DNA of 64,000 bases from Pseudorasbora parva (GCF_024679245.1 NC_090195.1:10769874-10833873), one strand, 5' to 3'. Numbered from the stretch's first letter, positions 1 through 12,852 are shown. Notes: generated by a model from the letters alone, not told the origin. Made by a program: numbers and translations.

Positions 1-2410
1 CTCTGCTAGGACACCTGTGTGAACTGTCAGTACTGAATTCATACATCCACTAAAAATGATGTGTGTATTCGCGTGCTTGCCTTAGTCTGTGTTGCGTGGC
101 GTGTTGGAGTTCAGTACAGGATGCAGTGGTTTGAGTCCCTCTGTGCTAGTGAAACATGAGGTGATCTGTGATTTATTGTGTCCGTTATCACCTTCTGTGT
201 CCCAAGTAGCTGTTTCCCAGATGGTCTTGTCGTTAAGAGGTGTAAATTACACTTTTAAATGGAGTCATTCCAGAACTCTGTATGCTCATACATGCCTTTT
301 AAAATGAGATGTTCATCATGCTATTGCACACATTAACAAACTGTTCACTGAGGTTTAAACCTCATTGCTAATGTAAAAACTCTACCATCTCCAAGTATTA
401 TTTGTCCAAGCTAATATTTCGAATTGTGTGGCTTTTTTGTGTCACTCTTAGTGTGTGTGTGTGTTTTGTGTGTACTTGTTGCTCACAAAAGAGTGTGTGT
501 ACACATATGTGTGCATTTGGGCTGATCCTAATGCTGGCAGCTGCATCCTTTCATCATTTACTAGAGTCAGCAAGCCCTGTGAGTCTTTGAATGATGGCTT
601 TAGCCTTCTTTAGCAGGTGTTTAATGGAAGAATGAGCCAAAGCCTCCTTCCTTTCACCTTCAGTTTCATTAAACCCTCAGACCGGAGCTTTTAACAGCAG
701 CTGAGGATGGACTGAATAAAGCTGGAATCATATTTAAGCATCTTTCAGGGAAGAAATGGCCTTTCAAAGCATTGCGAGAGGGAAAACGGCTCATCTGGGA
801 TTCTTCCGAAAGGTTTTGGGTCAAATAGGATTTACAGAGGGTCCTTCTCAGGACTGCTTTGAGCTTCCTTTAAGCACATAAGATGTTTCTGGTCGCCTTT
901 TTTTTGGCAAACTTTCTATGATTGTATAATATCCTATTAGTTTAATGTTAATGCAGCAATGTTGTGTGAAATTAGCTTGTCCTCTATCTTGAAACTCTGA
1001 ATAGACTCTGAGAGATGAGGTCTAAAAAAAAACAATGTCACCATTCACATGCTAACTAACTACTGTTCGGTTTCACCCAGTATTCCATACTAATGGATAG
1101 GGTATCGATTATAGCTGTCATGTTAAAAAACCTCAAGGAACAGGGTCACTTTTTAACCAATTAAAATTCAATGATGGCTGAAGAGTCTTCCCTTTGTAGC
1201 TGTCAATAATCAAACACTATTTGGAAATGGGCCCGTGAAAGACAGGAAGTCAATGGAAAGCACTTTACTGTCATGAGGTCTATTAGTAGACGCATGCTGA
1301 ATGATTTTTTTCCATTGGTCAAGAAATTGTGAAAACCTTTAATGGTTTGCTTACATAGGCGCTTCACAATGAAATGTAATAAAAACTTTCTAAGTGCATT
1401 TCTAAGTGAAATGTGCATTTTTGCACAACTTTGACTGGATTTGATTGGCTCATTTAGGAATAATATGTTTACTTTAAGTGTTGGAAAGAAAGACATTTTA
1501 GATGAAAGATTTTAAAAACAAACTGTTTGTTCTTTACGGTAATGTGCGTTGATCAATATTGCGCAACAAGACCAGGAACATTTATTTAGAAAGTCAATTT
1601 GTTCTCTTCTTGTCCTGGAAAGCGTTTCTCTTTCGTCTTTGTTTTTGTAGCAAGGCCTGGCTTGGTTTAGCTGTGTCGTATTCTTGGTTTCTTTTAATTA
1701 CATGCTCGTCATACGCCCCTAACTGTAAGGATGTAATTAACTGGAAAGCGTTTCGGCGAGCAGCTGTTTGTGGTCTGTGGTGTGGGTTGGGTATGAAGCA
1801 TGACAGCCGAGACTATGGATTAACAAATCACTGTGTCATGATCTGTAGCTGAACATTATGATAACGGTGGTCATGATGATATACAGACATGATGTTTCTA
1901 AAGTCAGGCAGGGCACGCAGTGGCAGGTGGCACCATGGCCCAGAGAGACTCTTTTGTCCGTTATTACATTATTCCACGGGTTCTCTCTGTGAGTTCCTAC
2001 ATTAGTTGTTTTAGAGCCATCTGGATCCACTCACTCTTGTCTTATATCTCTTTTTCTTCCGTTTAAAGGTCACTGGTCGGCAGGAATCTGAACCTCCATG
2101 TGAGCTAGAGTGGTTACCACCATTAACATTAGTCGTAGAGGTCAAAGGTCAGACATGGGGTTAGTCCTTGTAGAGGGATAAAAGCTGAGGTCTTATTTTA
2201 TGGCATGCAGACTCCTTGTCAGAATGACCCCATTGCTTTTTTCCAGATCGAACATCAAGAGAGCAGAAGTATCTTGTTTACCAAAGAACTTTAGGTACAA
2301 ATTAATTGATTTTGGTTCAGGGAGTCATCGCACAATTCCAAAGTGATTCTCGATGCATCTCAATTTTTCAGCAACATTGTATGTTTCTCACTTCAAAACA
2401 CAAAATTAGA
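1..2410. other. Unrecognised non-coding DNA
   Basis: Short spurious ORFs only (the longest about 97 codons, without recognisable domains). No repeat family identified apart from short poly-A/T runs. Read as intron. Confidence 0.6.
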
Positions 2411-3150
2411 TCACACCTTAGTTAATAGTGAAAAATGGACCCCTAAAATAACTATTAACTGATTTTGCCTAAATACGGACCTAATTACTGCTTTTTAATA
2501 GTTCGTAAGGAGTTTAGGTATTGAGGGATGTACAATATGATCATGCATTGCAGAATAAGGCATTAGTATGTTTTTTTATGAATACTAATAAACAGCTAAT
2601 GTCCTACTAACATGCATGCTAATAAACAACTAGTTAAACGTGGAGTTAGTGCTTTCTGGTAAAAGTTATTTCTAATCACCAAAACAAACACGCTCCTACT
2701 GTCAAAAGGGTCTCGGCCCAATTTTGATAGCTCCGCCCCACACATACGTAACCCAGACGACGACTATGGCAGAATCTGTGTGTTACTAATTCATATTCAA
2801 TGAAAAACTCACCCCTTCCATCACAAAAACACAAACCGTTCTCATGAACAACTCGATAGTACACGCGCTCGATAGTCCAGCTAACGACATATTGCAATTA
2901 TGGCAAGATTAGATTTATAGCGATCACAAAACACAAACAATTCTTATGACAACTCAATATTATAGATCATGAGAAGAGGAAACAAACTTATATTAGGAAT
3001 ATAATATCTTACTTGTCAGACACATTTTGTTAGCTGACGCTTGAAACAGACAGTGAGGAGATTTAGACGCTCCATATGGTGTGTTGTAAAGCGGTTTTTA
3101 ATTAACACCCCACCTTTAATAATGAGAATTGGGCACTAAAGTGTAACCAA
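2411..3150 (+). repeat. Cyprinid interspersed repeat split by a nested insertion
   Basis: The outer repeat runs 2411-2633 (AATAGTGAAAAATGGACC, later CATGCATGCTAATAAACAAC) and resumes at about 3120 (TAATGAGAATTGGGCAC, GTGTAACC). The same family lies uninterrupted in opposite orientation at 41478-41739. The two halves join cleanly when 2638-3119 is removed. Confidence 0.75.
2634..3119. mobile_element. TTAA-flanked non-autonomous DNA transposon nested in another repeat
   Basis: The insertion is bounded by TTAA at 2634-2637 and 3116-3119. The ends are inverted: left TTAAACGTGGAGT against right, reverse-complemented, TTAAAGGTGGGGT. The interior has 'CTCCGCCCCACACATACGTAACC', split here by its own run only in part, and no transposase ORF. 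TTAA target duplication is the signature of piggyBac and Kolobok superfamilies; which one cannot be told. The copy at 41.5 kb preserves the empty target. Confidence 0.75.
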
Positions 3151-4224
3151 AAGTTATAATTGTTATTATTATAATGTATAGTCATAAAAAAATATATTAA
3201 TTTAAGATAAAAATAATAAATAATTATGTTTTTTGAAATAAATTTCAAAATAATTACTGTATAAAACCAGATTTGCTTGATTCATTTGTAAACTGTGTGA
3301 ATCACTGGTGGGTTAAAAAATGGATGAACTGTCATCTATTACCTAGTGTCCTTATGTGTGTGTGTGTTAATTAATAGCTTTGAGTTTCTACAAAGCCAAA
3401 ATGTTTAGTTAGTTTGCCGCAGTTCTTTATGAAGATGGGACTAACGCCCATTTTTTTTCTTGTATTCAGCTTTTCTGAGATGAGCTTTGCCATTTAAAGC
3501 CCATTAGGTTGATTGATCGTGTCTGTGTTATGGTAAATGGCAGTGTTGGGTTGGTGCCCCTTTTCATAAACTCTGTTTTTAATCTAGCAGAAAGGTTCAC
3601 GCATCTGTTCATTTTTCATCCTGGCGGATGGCTGAGGTTTCTTCATGGCTGGGGGCACCATATGGTTGAATTACCCAAAAGCCACTGGTTCATCACCTGT
3701 TTTTTTTTTTATATAAAAAAACAAACACTGGTTGAGAGGACTTGAGTGGGCAGAAACACAGACTTGTGAAAAACAACAGATACCGAGAATGCCTTCTCTG
3801 TCTGTCTGACTGAATGTCATGTGGTTCACGAGGAATTCTAGGTGTTTGCCTAACCCCAAAATGTGTCACTCTGTTTCCTGTTAATAGCGGTGAACCCTGT
3901 CGGTGTTAACTTCACATGTTACATATAGGATGCAAGTCTCAACATCTGCATCCTTACTGACTGTAAGTGAAGAATTTAATGGGTTATATTCATGTTGCAT
4001 TTCCTACTCATAAAGCAGTAATTATTTTCATGTTATGGCTGAAAACCACTAAATTGCAGGTATTAAAATACTTTATTAAAATATATTTATTAAAATGTTA
4101 CTTTATTGAAATTAAAATACTTTTTAAAATTATTTTTTCCCTTTATATCTTTGCTTTTTAATGTAAAGTAATATGCAGTGTATTTATTGTTATTCAATTC
4201 ATGTTTATATTTATTACACATTTT

Positions 4225-4288
<64 letters not shown>

Positions 4289-5380
4289 TATTATAGTAAT
4301 TTTATGACAATTGTCAGGTAAACCTCCTTTTCACAGTACATATTGTTTCAATAAAAAATGTATGTGATACTAAATGTATTAATAAGACTTTATTATTAAT
4401 AATAATATATTTATAATAGTAATAGAAATCAGGAAGAAAAAAATGTAAGCACCTTTTAAGGGTTGCTTTCAATAAGGTGCTATTTAAAATGATGACTATT
4501 ATTGTTAATGTTGTTTATGGCACGTAAAGAGAAGGTAAACCTCTGATCATATCTTCCCGTAGTGGTTTGTTCTCGAACAGAATAACCAGCATTGTGAACC
4601 AAGATGGCAAAAGCTGCAGATGTGAGACTAATAGGACTGTGATGAACTGGTGATGATGACAGAACCCTACACTGCTGGTAATCCAGAGTTCATGGGTCTG
4701 TGTGTTTGATGTCCCTCAGTTCTCAGATTATCCATGTGGATCCTGTTAGTGTGATGTTCACACTGCTAATCTGAGGCAGAAACAGAGCTCACATCTCATA
4801 TTCAAATCCACACAGGGCCACCTGCTCATGTAATCACGGCTGCGATAGAGAGGAGGGAGAAAAAGATTTATATTTGACCTCATCAGATGTTATTATTTTT
4901 CCACTGCGAGCGTTTGCTCTCTCGTGTTTTCTCTGCGTCTCGCTGTTTGTTATCTCCCAGATCGGAGGAAAAAGATCTGAAATAAACCTGTCACTGTTTT
5001 GCAACGTTTGCTTGTAAAAGGCACAGACTAGCTGAGTTCACAAATTAGAAACGGTACTGATCTTGCTCTACTTTTCTCTTTTAATCTCTGTAGAAAAGGC
5101 CGTCTTTCATTCCATTTGCATGCTGGTTTAGTGATGATGTACCTGATTTTATTCAAACTGTTTCCCCGCCAAACACAGAATTTTTGTTATTTGTGAGAAA
5201 ACGCTTCCAGGCCAAAAACGAAATTTTCCGTGTTTCCACTGCTGGGCGCTATTGTGCATCTTCTGAATGAGTACTGATTCTGATCAAAACACATGCAAGT
5301 AAGACGCAGTAAAACAAGTGATCGCGTGTAATCATATGCATATGTAAAATAACGTGATCGTCGTCATTAAACATTTTACC
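3151..5380. other. Unrecognised AT-rich non-coding DNA
   Basis: No coding similarity seen. Contains the (ATT)n microsatellite at 4226-4295 and several AT-rich runs near 3160-3250 and 4060-4160. Confidence 0.55.
4226..4295. repeat. (ATT)n microsatellite
   Basis: About 70 bases of uninterrupted to near-perfect ATT/TTA triplets, with one ACT interruption near the 3' end. Confidence 0.95.
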
Positions 5381-5382
5381 AG

Positions 5383-5774
5383 CAGATATCACCCTGTAGC
5401 CCAAGACTGGGCTGAGCCTGGTCAGTACCTGGATGCGAGACCTCTGGGAAAACCAGGTAGCTGCTGGTAGAGTTGTTAGTGAGGCCAGCAGGGGGCGCTC
5501 ACCCTATGGTCTGTGGGTCCTAACACCTCAGTATAGTGATGGGGACAATATACTGTCCTGACTCTGTGTTCATTAAAAAAATCTCATGGCACTTTCCAAT
5601 CATAGCCTCCTAATAATCCTCATCCACTGAATTCGCTATCGCTGGTGTGTGATGAGCGCACTGGCGCCGTTGTACTGTGGCTGCACACTGGTGGTGGTTG
5701 AGGAGAGATCCCTGACGTGAGTGTAAAGCGCTTTGGGTGTACAGTAGTACATATGAAAGCACTATATAAATGCC
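5383..5774 (+). mobile_element. SINE3-type, 5S-rRNA-derived SINE
   Basis: The head contains GGTCAGTACCTGGATGCGAG followed by ACCTCTGGGAAAACCAGGTAG, close to the internal promoter half of 5S rRNA (TAGTACTTGGATGGGAGACC and the following GGGAATACCGGGTG). The body and tail (AAAGCGCTTTGGGTGT, CACTATATAAATGC) end in an ATTC tandem repeat. This matches the SINE3 layout described from zebrafish: 5S-like promoter head and short-repeat tail copied by a LINE. Diverged in the 5S part, so probably old. Family call from memory. Confidence 0.75.
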
Positions 5775-5829
5775 TCATTCATTCATTCATTCATTCATTC
5801 ATTCATTCATTCATTCATTCATTCATTCA
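5775..5829. repeat. (ATTC)n tail of the SINE3-like element
   Basis: About 13 perfect ATTC units start right at the 3' end of the SINE-like body, as expected for a template-slippage tail that later expanded. Confidence 0.9.
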
Positions 5830-6096
5830 AACAGCATATAAATCAAAAATATCTAATGTTACTGAATGAAATGTGGACCCAGAATGAGCTACAGGACTGC
5901 AAGCATTAGGAGTGTTGATGGACTCGATCTACTCAATCTGTGTTTGATCATCGCTCGGAATCTGATCTGGATGCAGTCTTTCACAAAACATGATTTTCTC
6001 AGCTTTTTGTTCAAAATGTTGCTTTTTTTATGAAACTTGCCCACTGCTGTTACCAGTTTATGCTATAAACTGCTTATGCTAAAACTATCTTTCGCA

Positions 6097-6416
6097 TTAA
6101 TGAAAATTATAACTTAATTTACTCCCAAACAAACCATCGTAGGTGTATATTACATTCTTCTTTCGGACAAATACAACCTGAGTTGTTATATAAAAAAAAA
6201 TTCTGGCTAATCCAAGATTTAAAATGGCAATGAATGGCTGCCCAAAAAAGTGCATCCATCCATTATAAAAGTAGAGGTTCTAGAGGGTTAATTCAGGCCT
6301 TCTGAAGTAAAGTGAACTGATTGGTTAAAAGAAGAATGCCATTTATACACACCTAGGATGGATTGAGAGTGAGTAAATCATAATAATTTTCCTTTTTGGG
6401 TGAACTATCCCTTTAA
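6097..6416. mobile_element. TTAA-flanked foldback repeat ('agttcaccc' end family)
   Basis: The right end reads TTTTTGGGTGAACTATCCCTTTAA. Its interior 6300-6400 is an imperfect inverted copy of 6101-6165: GAAAATTATAACTTAATTTA with CATCGTAGGTGTATA on the left matches the reverse of CCTAGGATGGA with GAGTAAATCATAATAATTTTC on the right. TTAA occurs at both ends (6097, 6413). No ORF. Related copies: 50549-50822 and a fragment at 54770-54870. Confidence 0.65.
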
Positions 6417-8040
6417 GTATGAGCAACAGTAAAAGTGTCTGTTTAAGACTAACTCTATTTCTTTCTGTTTTTGTTTCTCATGCTGACCATCTCTGCATCT
6501 CTGCATCTCTGCTCAAGGTAAGGACGTGTTATTTTTCTCACTTTCATTCCCATTTATAGTGTGGTATCTCAGTGTGAGGTATGTCAGGTATCTCTGATCG
6601 TGTTCCAGTAATGGCGCCTCATGGTATTCAGGGTCCTTCTGTGTCAGTGGTCCTGCCTTGAGACCATCTGGGTCTCTCATTTACTGCCTGTGCATTTGTC
6701 TGTCATCAAAGACTAAGATTATCCAGATCTCTTTGATATGGACTACTGCGGATGAACATGCACAGGCTTATACAAGCTCTGAATTTTTTTTTTTTTTTGG
6801 TATTTCCCTTTTCTTTTTCCTCCCCCAAAATTTATATACTTTTACCCTTCAAAAGCTTTGGGTCAGTAGGATTTTTATTTATCTTGACATTTATAAAAAT
6901 CTTTAAAGACAGAAAAAAAAAAAAACACTGTAAACTTGCTATGGTATTTCTGCCTTGCCCTATCCACACTGATATATAACTGGTCAAAAAACTTTGACTG
7001 GCTTTCATTTTGTTACTCAATGAGGACCAGATTTTAGATTTCAGACTTTAGATTTTAGTTATGGCACATTTTATGCTGTTCGAAACCTGCTTAGTTTGGA
7101 ATATTTACTATTGTTAGAGTGGGTGATTTCATTGCATATCAGGGTTGATCCAAGCGTATATCTGTCATCTGGAGGGATATGATCTCCACCCAATGCTTTA
7201 AACTCTTCTCTTGCATTCCAGCTTGCCCTTCCCTTTACAGTCAGCAAATGGTTGGAGGATTGTTGAAGGGTTTGACTTACAGCAAAGGTTTCTGTTGCTA
7301 TGCAAATGCGCATTTGGTTCATGCAAAACAAGCCATAAATAAACCAAAAAAACAGTGGCCTGAGAGTTTGAGTTGCATCCAGTGAAGGTCCTGTCAAGCT
7401 GCTCTCCTCATTGGACAGTGCAGGTGTCCATCATATTATCCGAGCGAGTGAAATGAGGACAATTTGCTGTTTTCTGATTTCCTAAAACAGTTTAAGCTAG
7501 TAAAAGTTCTGCAAGCGAGGAGGTGCTCCTCTTTATAGTGGAGTTTATTCTTTTACACTCTCTTTCCTTTTCCTGAAATCAGTAAAGTTACAGCAGAGTT
7601 ACAACACCGTATCTGTACCAAGAGACAGCCTTTTCACTGAGGGATCAAAGCGCCAGCACTTTTGTCTCAGAGGCTAAAGATGAGACTCTAAGATGGAAAG
7701 CGAGCTTGAGGAAGGAATTCAGGGATTCATCTTTGCTGTTGCTCAATTTTCATCTATTCATCCTTTTATCCGGCTCGCCATCTGTCTCTCTCATACGCTC
7801 ACTTTCTTTGTTTTATTGTCTTTCTCTTCGCATGGAGATATGAAATCTGGTAATTGCAAAGTGCGAGGCTCTGTGCCAGCTGTAAATTTACACAAAATGA
7901 AAGTTCTGTCATTATTTACTCGCCCTCTTGTTGTTTCAAACCTGTATTAGTTTCTTTCTGCTAAATAACACAAAATAAGACAATTTTAAGTCCCTGTTTT
8001 CATTTTTTTTTTCTCTATGAAATTGCAACGAACTGAAGCT
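6417..8040. other. Unrecognised non-coding DNA with one repeat fragment
   Basis: No coding similarity. A T-rich run lies near 6783-6799. 7893-7980 resembles an internal fragment of the 'gttctgtcattatttactc' cyprinid repeat. Confidence 0.5.
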
Positions 8041-8516
8041 TTAAAGGGTTAGTTCACCCAAAAATGAAATTCTGTCATTTATTACTCACCTTCATGTCGT
8101 TCCAAACACGCAAGACCTTCGTTCATCTTTTAAAACGCAAATGAAGATATTTTGGATGAAATCGGAGAGCTCTCAGGCCCCTCTATACAGTATTTAATTA
8201 CTACTTTCAAGGCAGTAGATAAAATCAAATAGTCTTTATTTTGTTCGTTTTTTGCACAAAAAAGTATACTCATCGCTTCATAACATTAAGCTTGAACCAC
8301 TGGAGTCACAGGGACTATTTTATCAATGTCTTTATATCTTCCTGGGCCTTGAAAGTGGTAATTAAATTGCTGTCGATGAAGGGGTCAGAGAGCTCTCGGA
8401 TTTCTTAAAAAATATCTTCATTTGTTTCCCGAAGATGAACAAAGATCTTAGCATTTGGAAAGACATGAGGGTGAAGAATTAATGACAGAAATTTAATTTT
8501 ATGGGGTGAACTAACT
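8041..8516 (+). mobile_element. Cyprinid DNA repeat with TTAAAGGGTTAGTTCACCC end
   Basis: Begins TTAAAGGGTTAGTTCACCCA, one of the commonest repeat ends in cyprinid genomes, and ends TGGGGTGAACTAAC, its inverted partner. The final CCTTTAA is missing; TAGGGGTATAACG starts there instead, so the right tip is probably interrupted by the next element. A related copy starts at 54911. No ORF. Confidence 0.75.
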
Positions 8517-9416
8517 AGGGGTATAACGATATATTGCTAAATGATATATCACGATATAAAAATATGACGATATGTATCGTTGATGGAAATATGATTCGCG
8601 ATCTAGTTATTTTATCCAAGGCTCAACATGCTGTAGTAGGCCTATTTATAAGGTATAATTCACCCAAACAAATTAACAAATGTAGGCTACCACAAATGTA
8701 AACTCTGTCATCATCATTTAGTCATTAACATGACGCGCATACTGTAGTAAAAACAGACGTTCAAATGATTGCGTGTCGCGCGAAAACAACATGAGAGGGA
8801 GTAAATGCAGAATTAAAATTATTTGATGAGCTAAACTTTTGCAGTTTGAGAGCGGTCATTCTGACGAGTTTCTTGCGATTAGAACTGTGACGGATTGCAT
8901 TGATCATCTGAGGTGCGCGCGCTGCCGGAATGGCGCTCCTCAAAGTGAAAGCGCAAACATAATTTAAAGCGATACTCCCTCAAAGTCAACGCGCAAACAC
9001 CATTTAAAGCGACACTCCTTAGTGAAAGCGCAAACATTAATTAAATCACCAGATCACATTTAGTTTTAGTATTATGATTATTCAAAGCATTTTCGATGGT
9101 TCATTCTTACATACTGCATTGATAGCGGGAGAGGCAGGACATAGCAGGCATGGTGAGAGATGCTGCCTGCATTGAAAGCGTGAATAATGCGTGAGGGAAA
9201 CATTTTTAAGTTTAGAGGTTCACTGACATTATTACATTAATAATCTTATTACATAGAATCATACAACATCTATACATAATGTTGAATATAATTTATAATA
9301 GAGCAATGGGGGAATATTTGTGAGTCCTGATAATAAAACACAAATAATAATATAATAATAAAAAAGTACCCTCTTTAATTTGGCTTAAAATATCGGGATA
9401 CATATCGTATCATGCT
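8515..9416. mobile_element. hAT-like remnant with TAGGGGTATAACGATAT end
   Basis: The left end TAGGGGTATAACGATAT followed by alternating CGATATA motifs fits a widespread fish hAT-type terminal sequence (TAGGGGTGTAACGAT). Near 9390, GGGATACATATCGTATCATG is an inverted, diverged version of the same end. A clean 3' tip and target duplication were not found. No transposase seen. Confidence 0.45.
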
Positions 9417-9722
9417 ATCTTCAGATGTTTGCGGAGTCGGAGCGTGAACGGGGCAAATATGCTTGTATCGGGGTTTGTAGATGTGAAGGAAGGAGGCGGG
9501 AACCGGTGAACGTTCAACAACTTTATAATAAATAATAAGCAAAACGAAAGAAACGTGTGCAGCCCCTCACGTGTGACTGCCCGCACACACATACTAAAAC
9601 ATAAACAAACCATAAAATAAAGTCCAGGCCTGGTCCTCTCTCGTCTTCCACGCTCCTCCATTTATACTCCCGTCACTCTGCCGTGAGCCGAGACCAATGT
9701 GGCGATCAGCTGCCGCTCATTA

Positions 9723-9967
9723 TAAATGGACTGCATTTATATAGCGCTTTTATCCAAAGCGCTTTACATTTTTGCCTCACATTCACCCATTCATACACCG
9801 ACGGCGATGTCAGCCATGTAAGGCGCCATCCAGCTCGTCGGGAGCAGCTGGGGTTAGGTGTCTTGCTCATGGACACTTCGACGCTTGGTCAGGTGGAACC
9901 GGGGATTGAACCACCAACCTTCTGGTTTGTAGACAACCTACATGAACCACTGAGCCTCTGCCGCCCC
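9723..9967 (+). repeat. Fish interspersed repeat, 'tatatagcgctttTATCCAAAGCGC' family
   Basis: TTATATAGCGCTTTTATCC followed by AAAGCGCTTTACA and a conserved body (TCTTGCTCATGGACACTTCG, GATTGAACCACCAACC, CACTGAGCCTCTGCCGCCCC) matches a repeat found across many fish genomes. The 137-codon ORF across it is a by-product of the repeat. Exact class (SINE or DNA element) not settled. Confidence 0.65.
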
Positions 9968-10184
9968 AGTTATCACTATCACTATTATCATTATCACTCC
10001 ACCGGCCCGCTCTCACGGTCCCTCACCTCGCTGCTTGCCACAATGCTTTTATTAACGTTACCAAACATTTGTTATAACCATAGTAAATATAAGTAAAGTT
10101 TAACGTTTAAATGCCGGTACAAATTACTACTGTATTGATGTAAAAAATATACAAATAACGTTACACATAACGTTATTGATGGCC

Positions 10185-10280
10185 AACGGACCTTTTCACT
10201 GACGTAATGACGCAATGACGTGCACTTGCCAGCCAGTTCCATTTACGTGTTCTCTGAATGCTAAAGAGGAGCCTCACCAA
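10185..10280 (+). repeat. Diverged repeat fragment, paired with 59125-59230
   Basis: CTTTTCACTGACGTAATGAC, GACGTGCACTTGCCAG and TTCTCTGAATGCTAAAG recur with substitutions at 59.1 kb in the same orientation. A shared dispersed repeat, class unknown. Confidence 0.6.
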
Positions 10281-12146
10281 TCTTTTATGATACTTTACTT
10301 TCACTGTGATTTTGGAGCTTGACAGTCTCTGTCCTAATTCAAAAAATTCATTTTAATTTTATCAAAAAGAATGAGCAGGATATTTTTTAAACGTATTTTG
10401 ATCATACAGGTTTGGAACATTATAAGAATGAATCATTGTTTGGGATTAGTTTTTTAGTGGTGAACTATCCCTTTAGGGTTTGTGATCTACTTTTTTTATT
10501 CTTATAATTAATTAATTAATTAATTAGCTTATACCGACTTGAAAATGTTAAAATCTTTTTATTATTATTTAATTACAGATGTAATTATATGTACTTTTTA
10601 AACGAATTACAAACTGAAAACATTTAATTAAAACAAGTATGTTAAGAATTTTAAACTAATATAGCTTCAAAACATAAAAGCAAGTTGTAAATAATAAAGA
10701 GGAACAAAGAAACATATTCGTCCTTTCAGTATTTAAGATTATCTGAATGTTTTTTCATTCAAGAACTGTGTGATCTTTCTTTCTCATCGTTACAGTCCTT
10801 TAATTATTATGACATTATAGACAGCGGGGGATCTAATAAGCTGCATTCACGAACAGATCTCTTTTGAAATATAAGCAGATGTTGTTTGTCCTGTTCGTTT
10901 AATCCTCAAGACATAACTGACTGGGTTTTCATTAATTTTGCGTCATAAACCCATTTTGAGACGCAAGTAACCTACATTAAACCACTTACACGGAGTCCCA
11001 CACAGCCACATGCTTGCGAGCACTTTTCACAAAGAACGCGTCAGCATTTGAAATTGAAAGCAGCCTTCAGTCAGTGCGTTTCATATTTTTAATATACAAG
11101 TCCACTGCATTCCAAAAGACATAAATGATGACTTCGTAGAGCATTTGTAAGGAAAATACTGGCAGGCGAGACCGCTCACTTCAAGTGTAACATCAAACGA
11201 AACGCGTAAATATCCTTTATGAAAGATTATTGCATGGAAGGTTCGATGGGTTGAGGGATTGGAAGCAAGCAGAATATGGGTGTTTCTAAAGCAGGCGCCG
11301 TCATCTGGTTAAAAACTAAGCTCAGAATCGATTCTAAGAGAGAATTGCGAGGAATCGATGAGGATGACCAATCATTTTCTTTCAACTGTATTTATTTTTG
11401 CACGACTGATTCAGAGAAATGATGGCTCCTGTGTTCTCAGATAAGCATCAATCTGCAGTAAAGACATTTAGAATACTGAGGTTGATCCATGTATAGTGAC
11501 AGGGCTGCAGTGTCTGTCATTTCTAAGCATTGAAGGTGTACTTGTTTCTTATAATTCAGTCAGTTGACAGTCCCAGGAAGATGTTTACTCTGAGTGTTTG
11601 CTACCGGTGAGGTAGCGTCTCTTTGAACAGATCGTTGGCTCTCATAAGTACCATGTCCTTCTCCGAGGACTTGCTCTGTTTGTGTGGATGCTCTGTTTTT
11701 TTCCCCCCGGTGACTTCCCTTTTAATGTCAAGTTTTTCAGTAGCCCGACAAGAGCTGTCAATCATGTTGATTGACATCGAGACTGCATTCGCACCTTGCC
11801 TTTGTGTAGGTAGTTTTCCCTCTGTCCATTCATGTGTGCCATTATCCGTCCCTGCAGCCCCTGGCACTAATAATTCTGTCACGGCGGCCTGTGAAAAGTC
11901 ACGTTCAGCTGCGTTTGTGTGTGTGTGACCCGAGGGAATGTGGCACCTCATTCCTCAAACGAGACAACAGGAGTGCCGATCTTTGAAGCCCGCGGTGCTG
12001 CCGGAATTGAACCCTGTGTGACTCCGTGACCCCGGTATGGGAGGAAGCTCGTACACTTCGACACTCCCACACAACTCCAGCAGAGGAACCGCCATCTCTC
12101 TCATGTGCTAACTGCTCATAAATGTTTAACATTCAGCATATGCCAA

Positions 12147-12157
<11 letters not shown>

Positions 12158-12182
<25 letters not shown>
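12158..12182. repeat. (CA)n microsatellite
   Basis: CACGCGCGCA followed by about 11 CA units. Confidence 0.9.
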
Positions 12183-12183
<1 letters not shown>

Positions 12184-12408
12184 ATACTGTCACCCTGCCA
12201 AGTTGTAGTGAATGTATGGGAATGGTTAGGTTATTGAAAATCTTATGGCATTACATCTGTTTTCAATACTGATAAGACAACTTATTCTGAAAATGTGACC
12301 CAGAAGACTAGAGTAAAATCCATATTTTTTTATACATTTTTGAAAGCCGAACATTAACATTATTTTAAAACCTCCTTTTTGTTTAATTAAAGTAGTATAT
12401 ACGTAATG

Positions 12409-12437
<29 letters not shown>
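12409..12437. repeat. (AC)n microsatellite
   Basis: About 14 AC units, followed by ATATAT. Confidence 0.9.
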
Positions 12438-12443
<6 letters not shown>

Positions 12444-12852
12444 ATTTTAATTTGTGGGCGAACTATTTCTTTAATTAGTTTTGGCAACAATGAGCTCTTC
12501 TGTTTGGCAACAGTGTTACACACAGCAGTGCAGAGGCTGTTAGCTCAGGTGCATGACTGCGTCTGCACATCTGTCCCTGTCATTGTCTCTCTGTTTTTCT
12601 CTCTGACTGTCAGCTGCGTGTTTCCTCATTCTCTCTCTCAAGGCCTGTGCACACCAATAAATAGTACAAAATGTCACAAATTAAAGTGATTTTCCTCACC
12701 AAAACTATTTTTGTGTGAATTTCAGTCCTTCTCTAAAAGTGTTTGCATGCAGTGTAGCTTTTGTTTTGTCTGATTGTTTAGCTTCTAAAAAAACCTATAA
12801 CTGTAAAGTGCTCTTTATCTAATGCACTTTGAAATCTATTTCCTATTTTTTT

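Larger units (their letters stand above)
10281..12852. other. Unrecognised non-coding DNA with two (CA)n tracts
   Basis: No recognisable coding sequence. (CA)n tracts lie at 12158-12182 and 12409-12437. 11600-12130 is GC-richer with overlapping ORFs on both strands (up to 116 codons), none with recognisable domains. Confidence 0.5.

Noticed and set aside
9683..10096. 137-codon ORF as a gene
   Set aside because: It spans a widespread fish interspersed repeat and ends in TAT/CAT microsatellite-like codons (YHYHYYHYHS).
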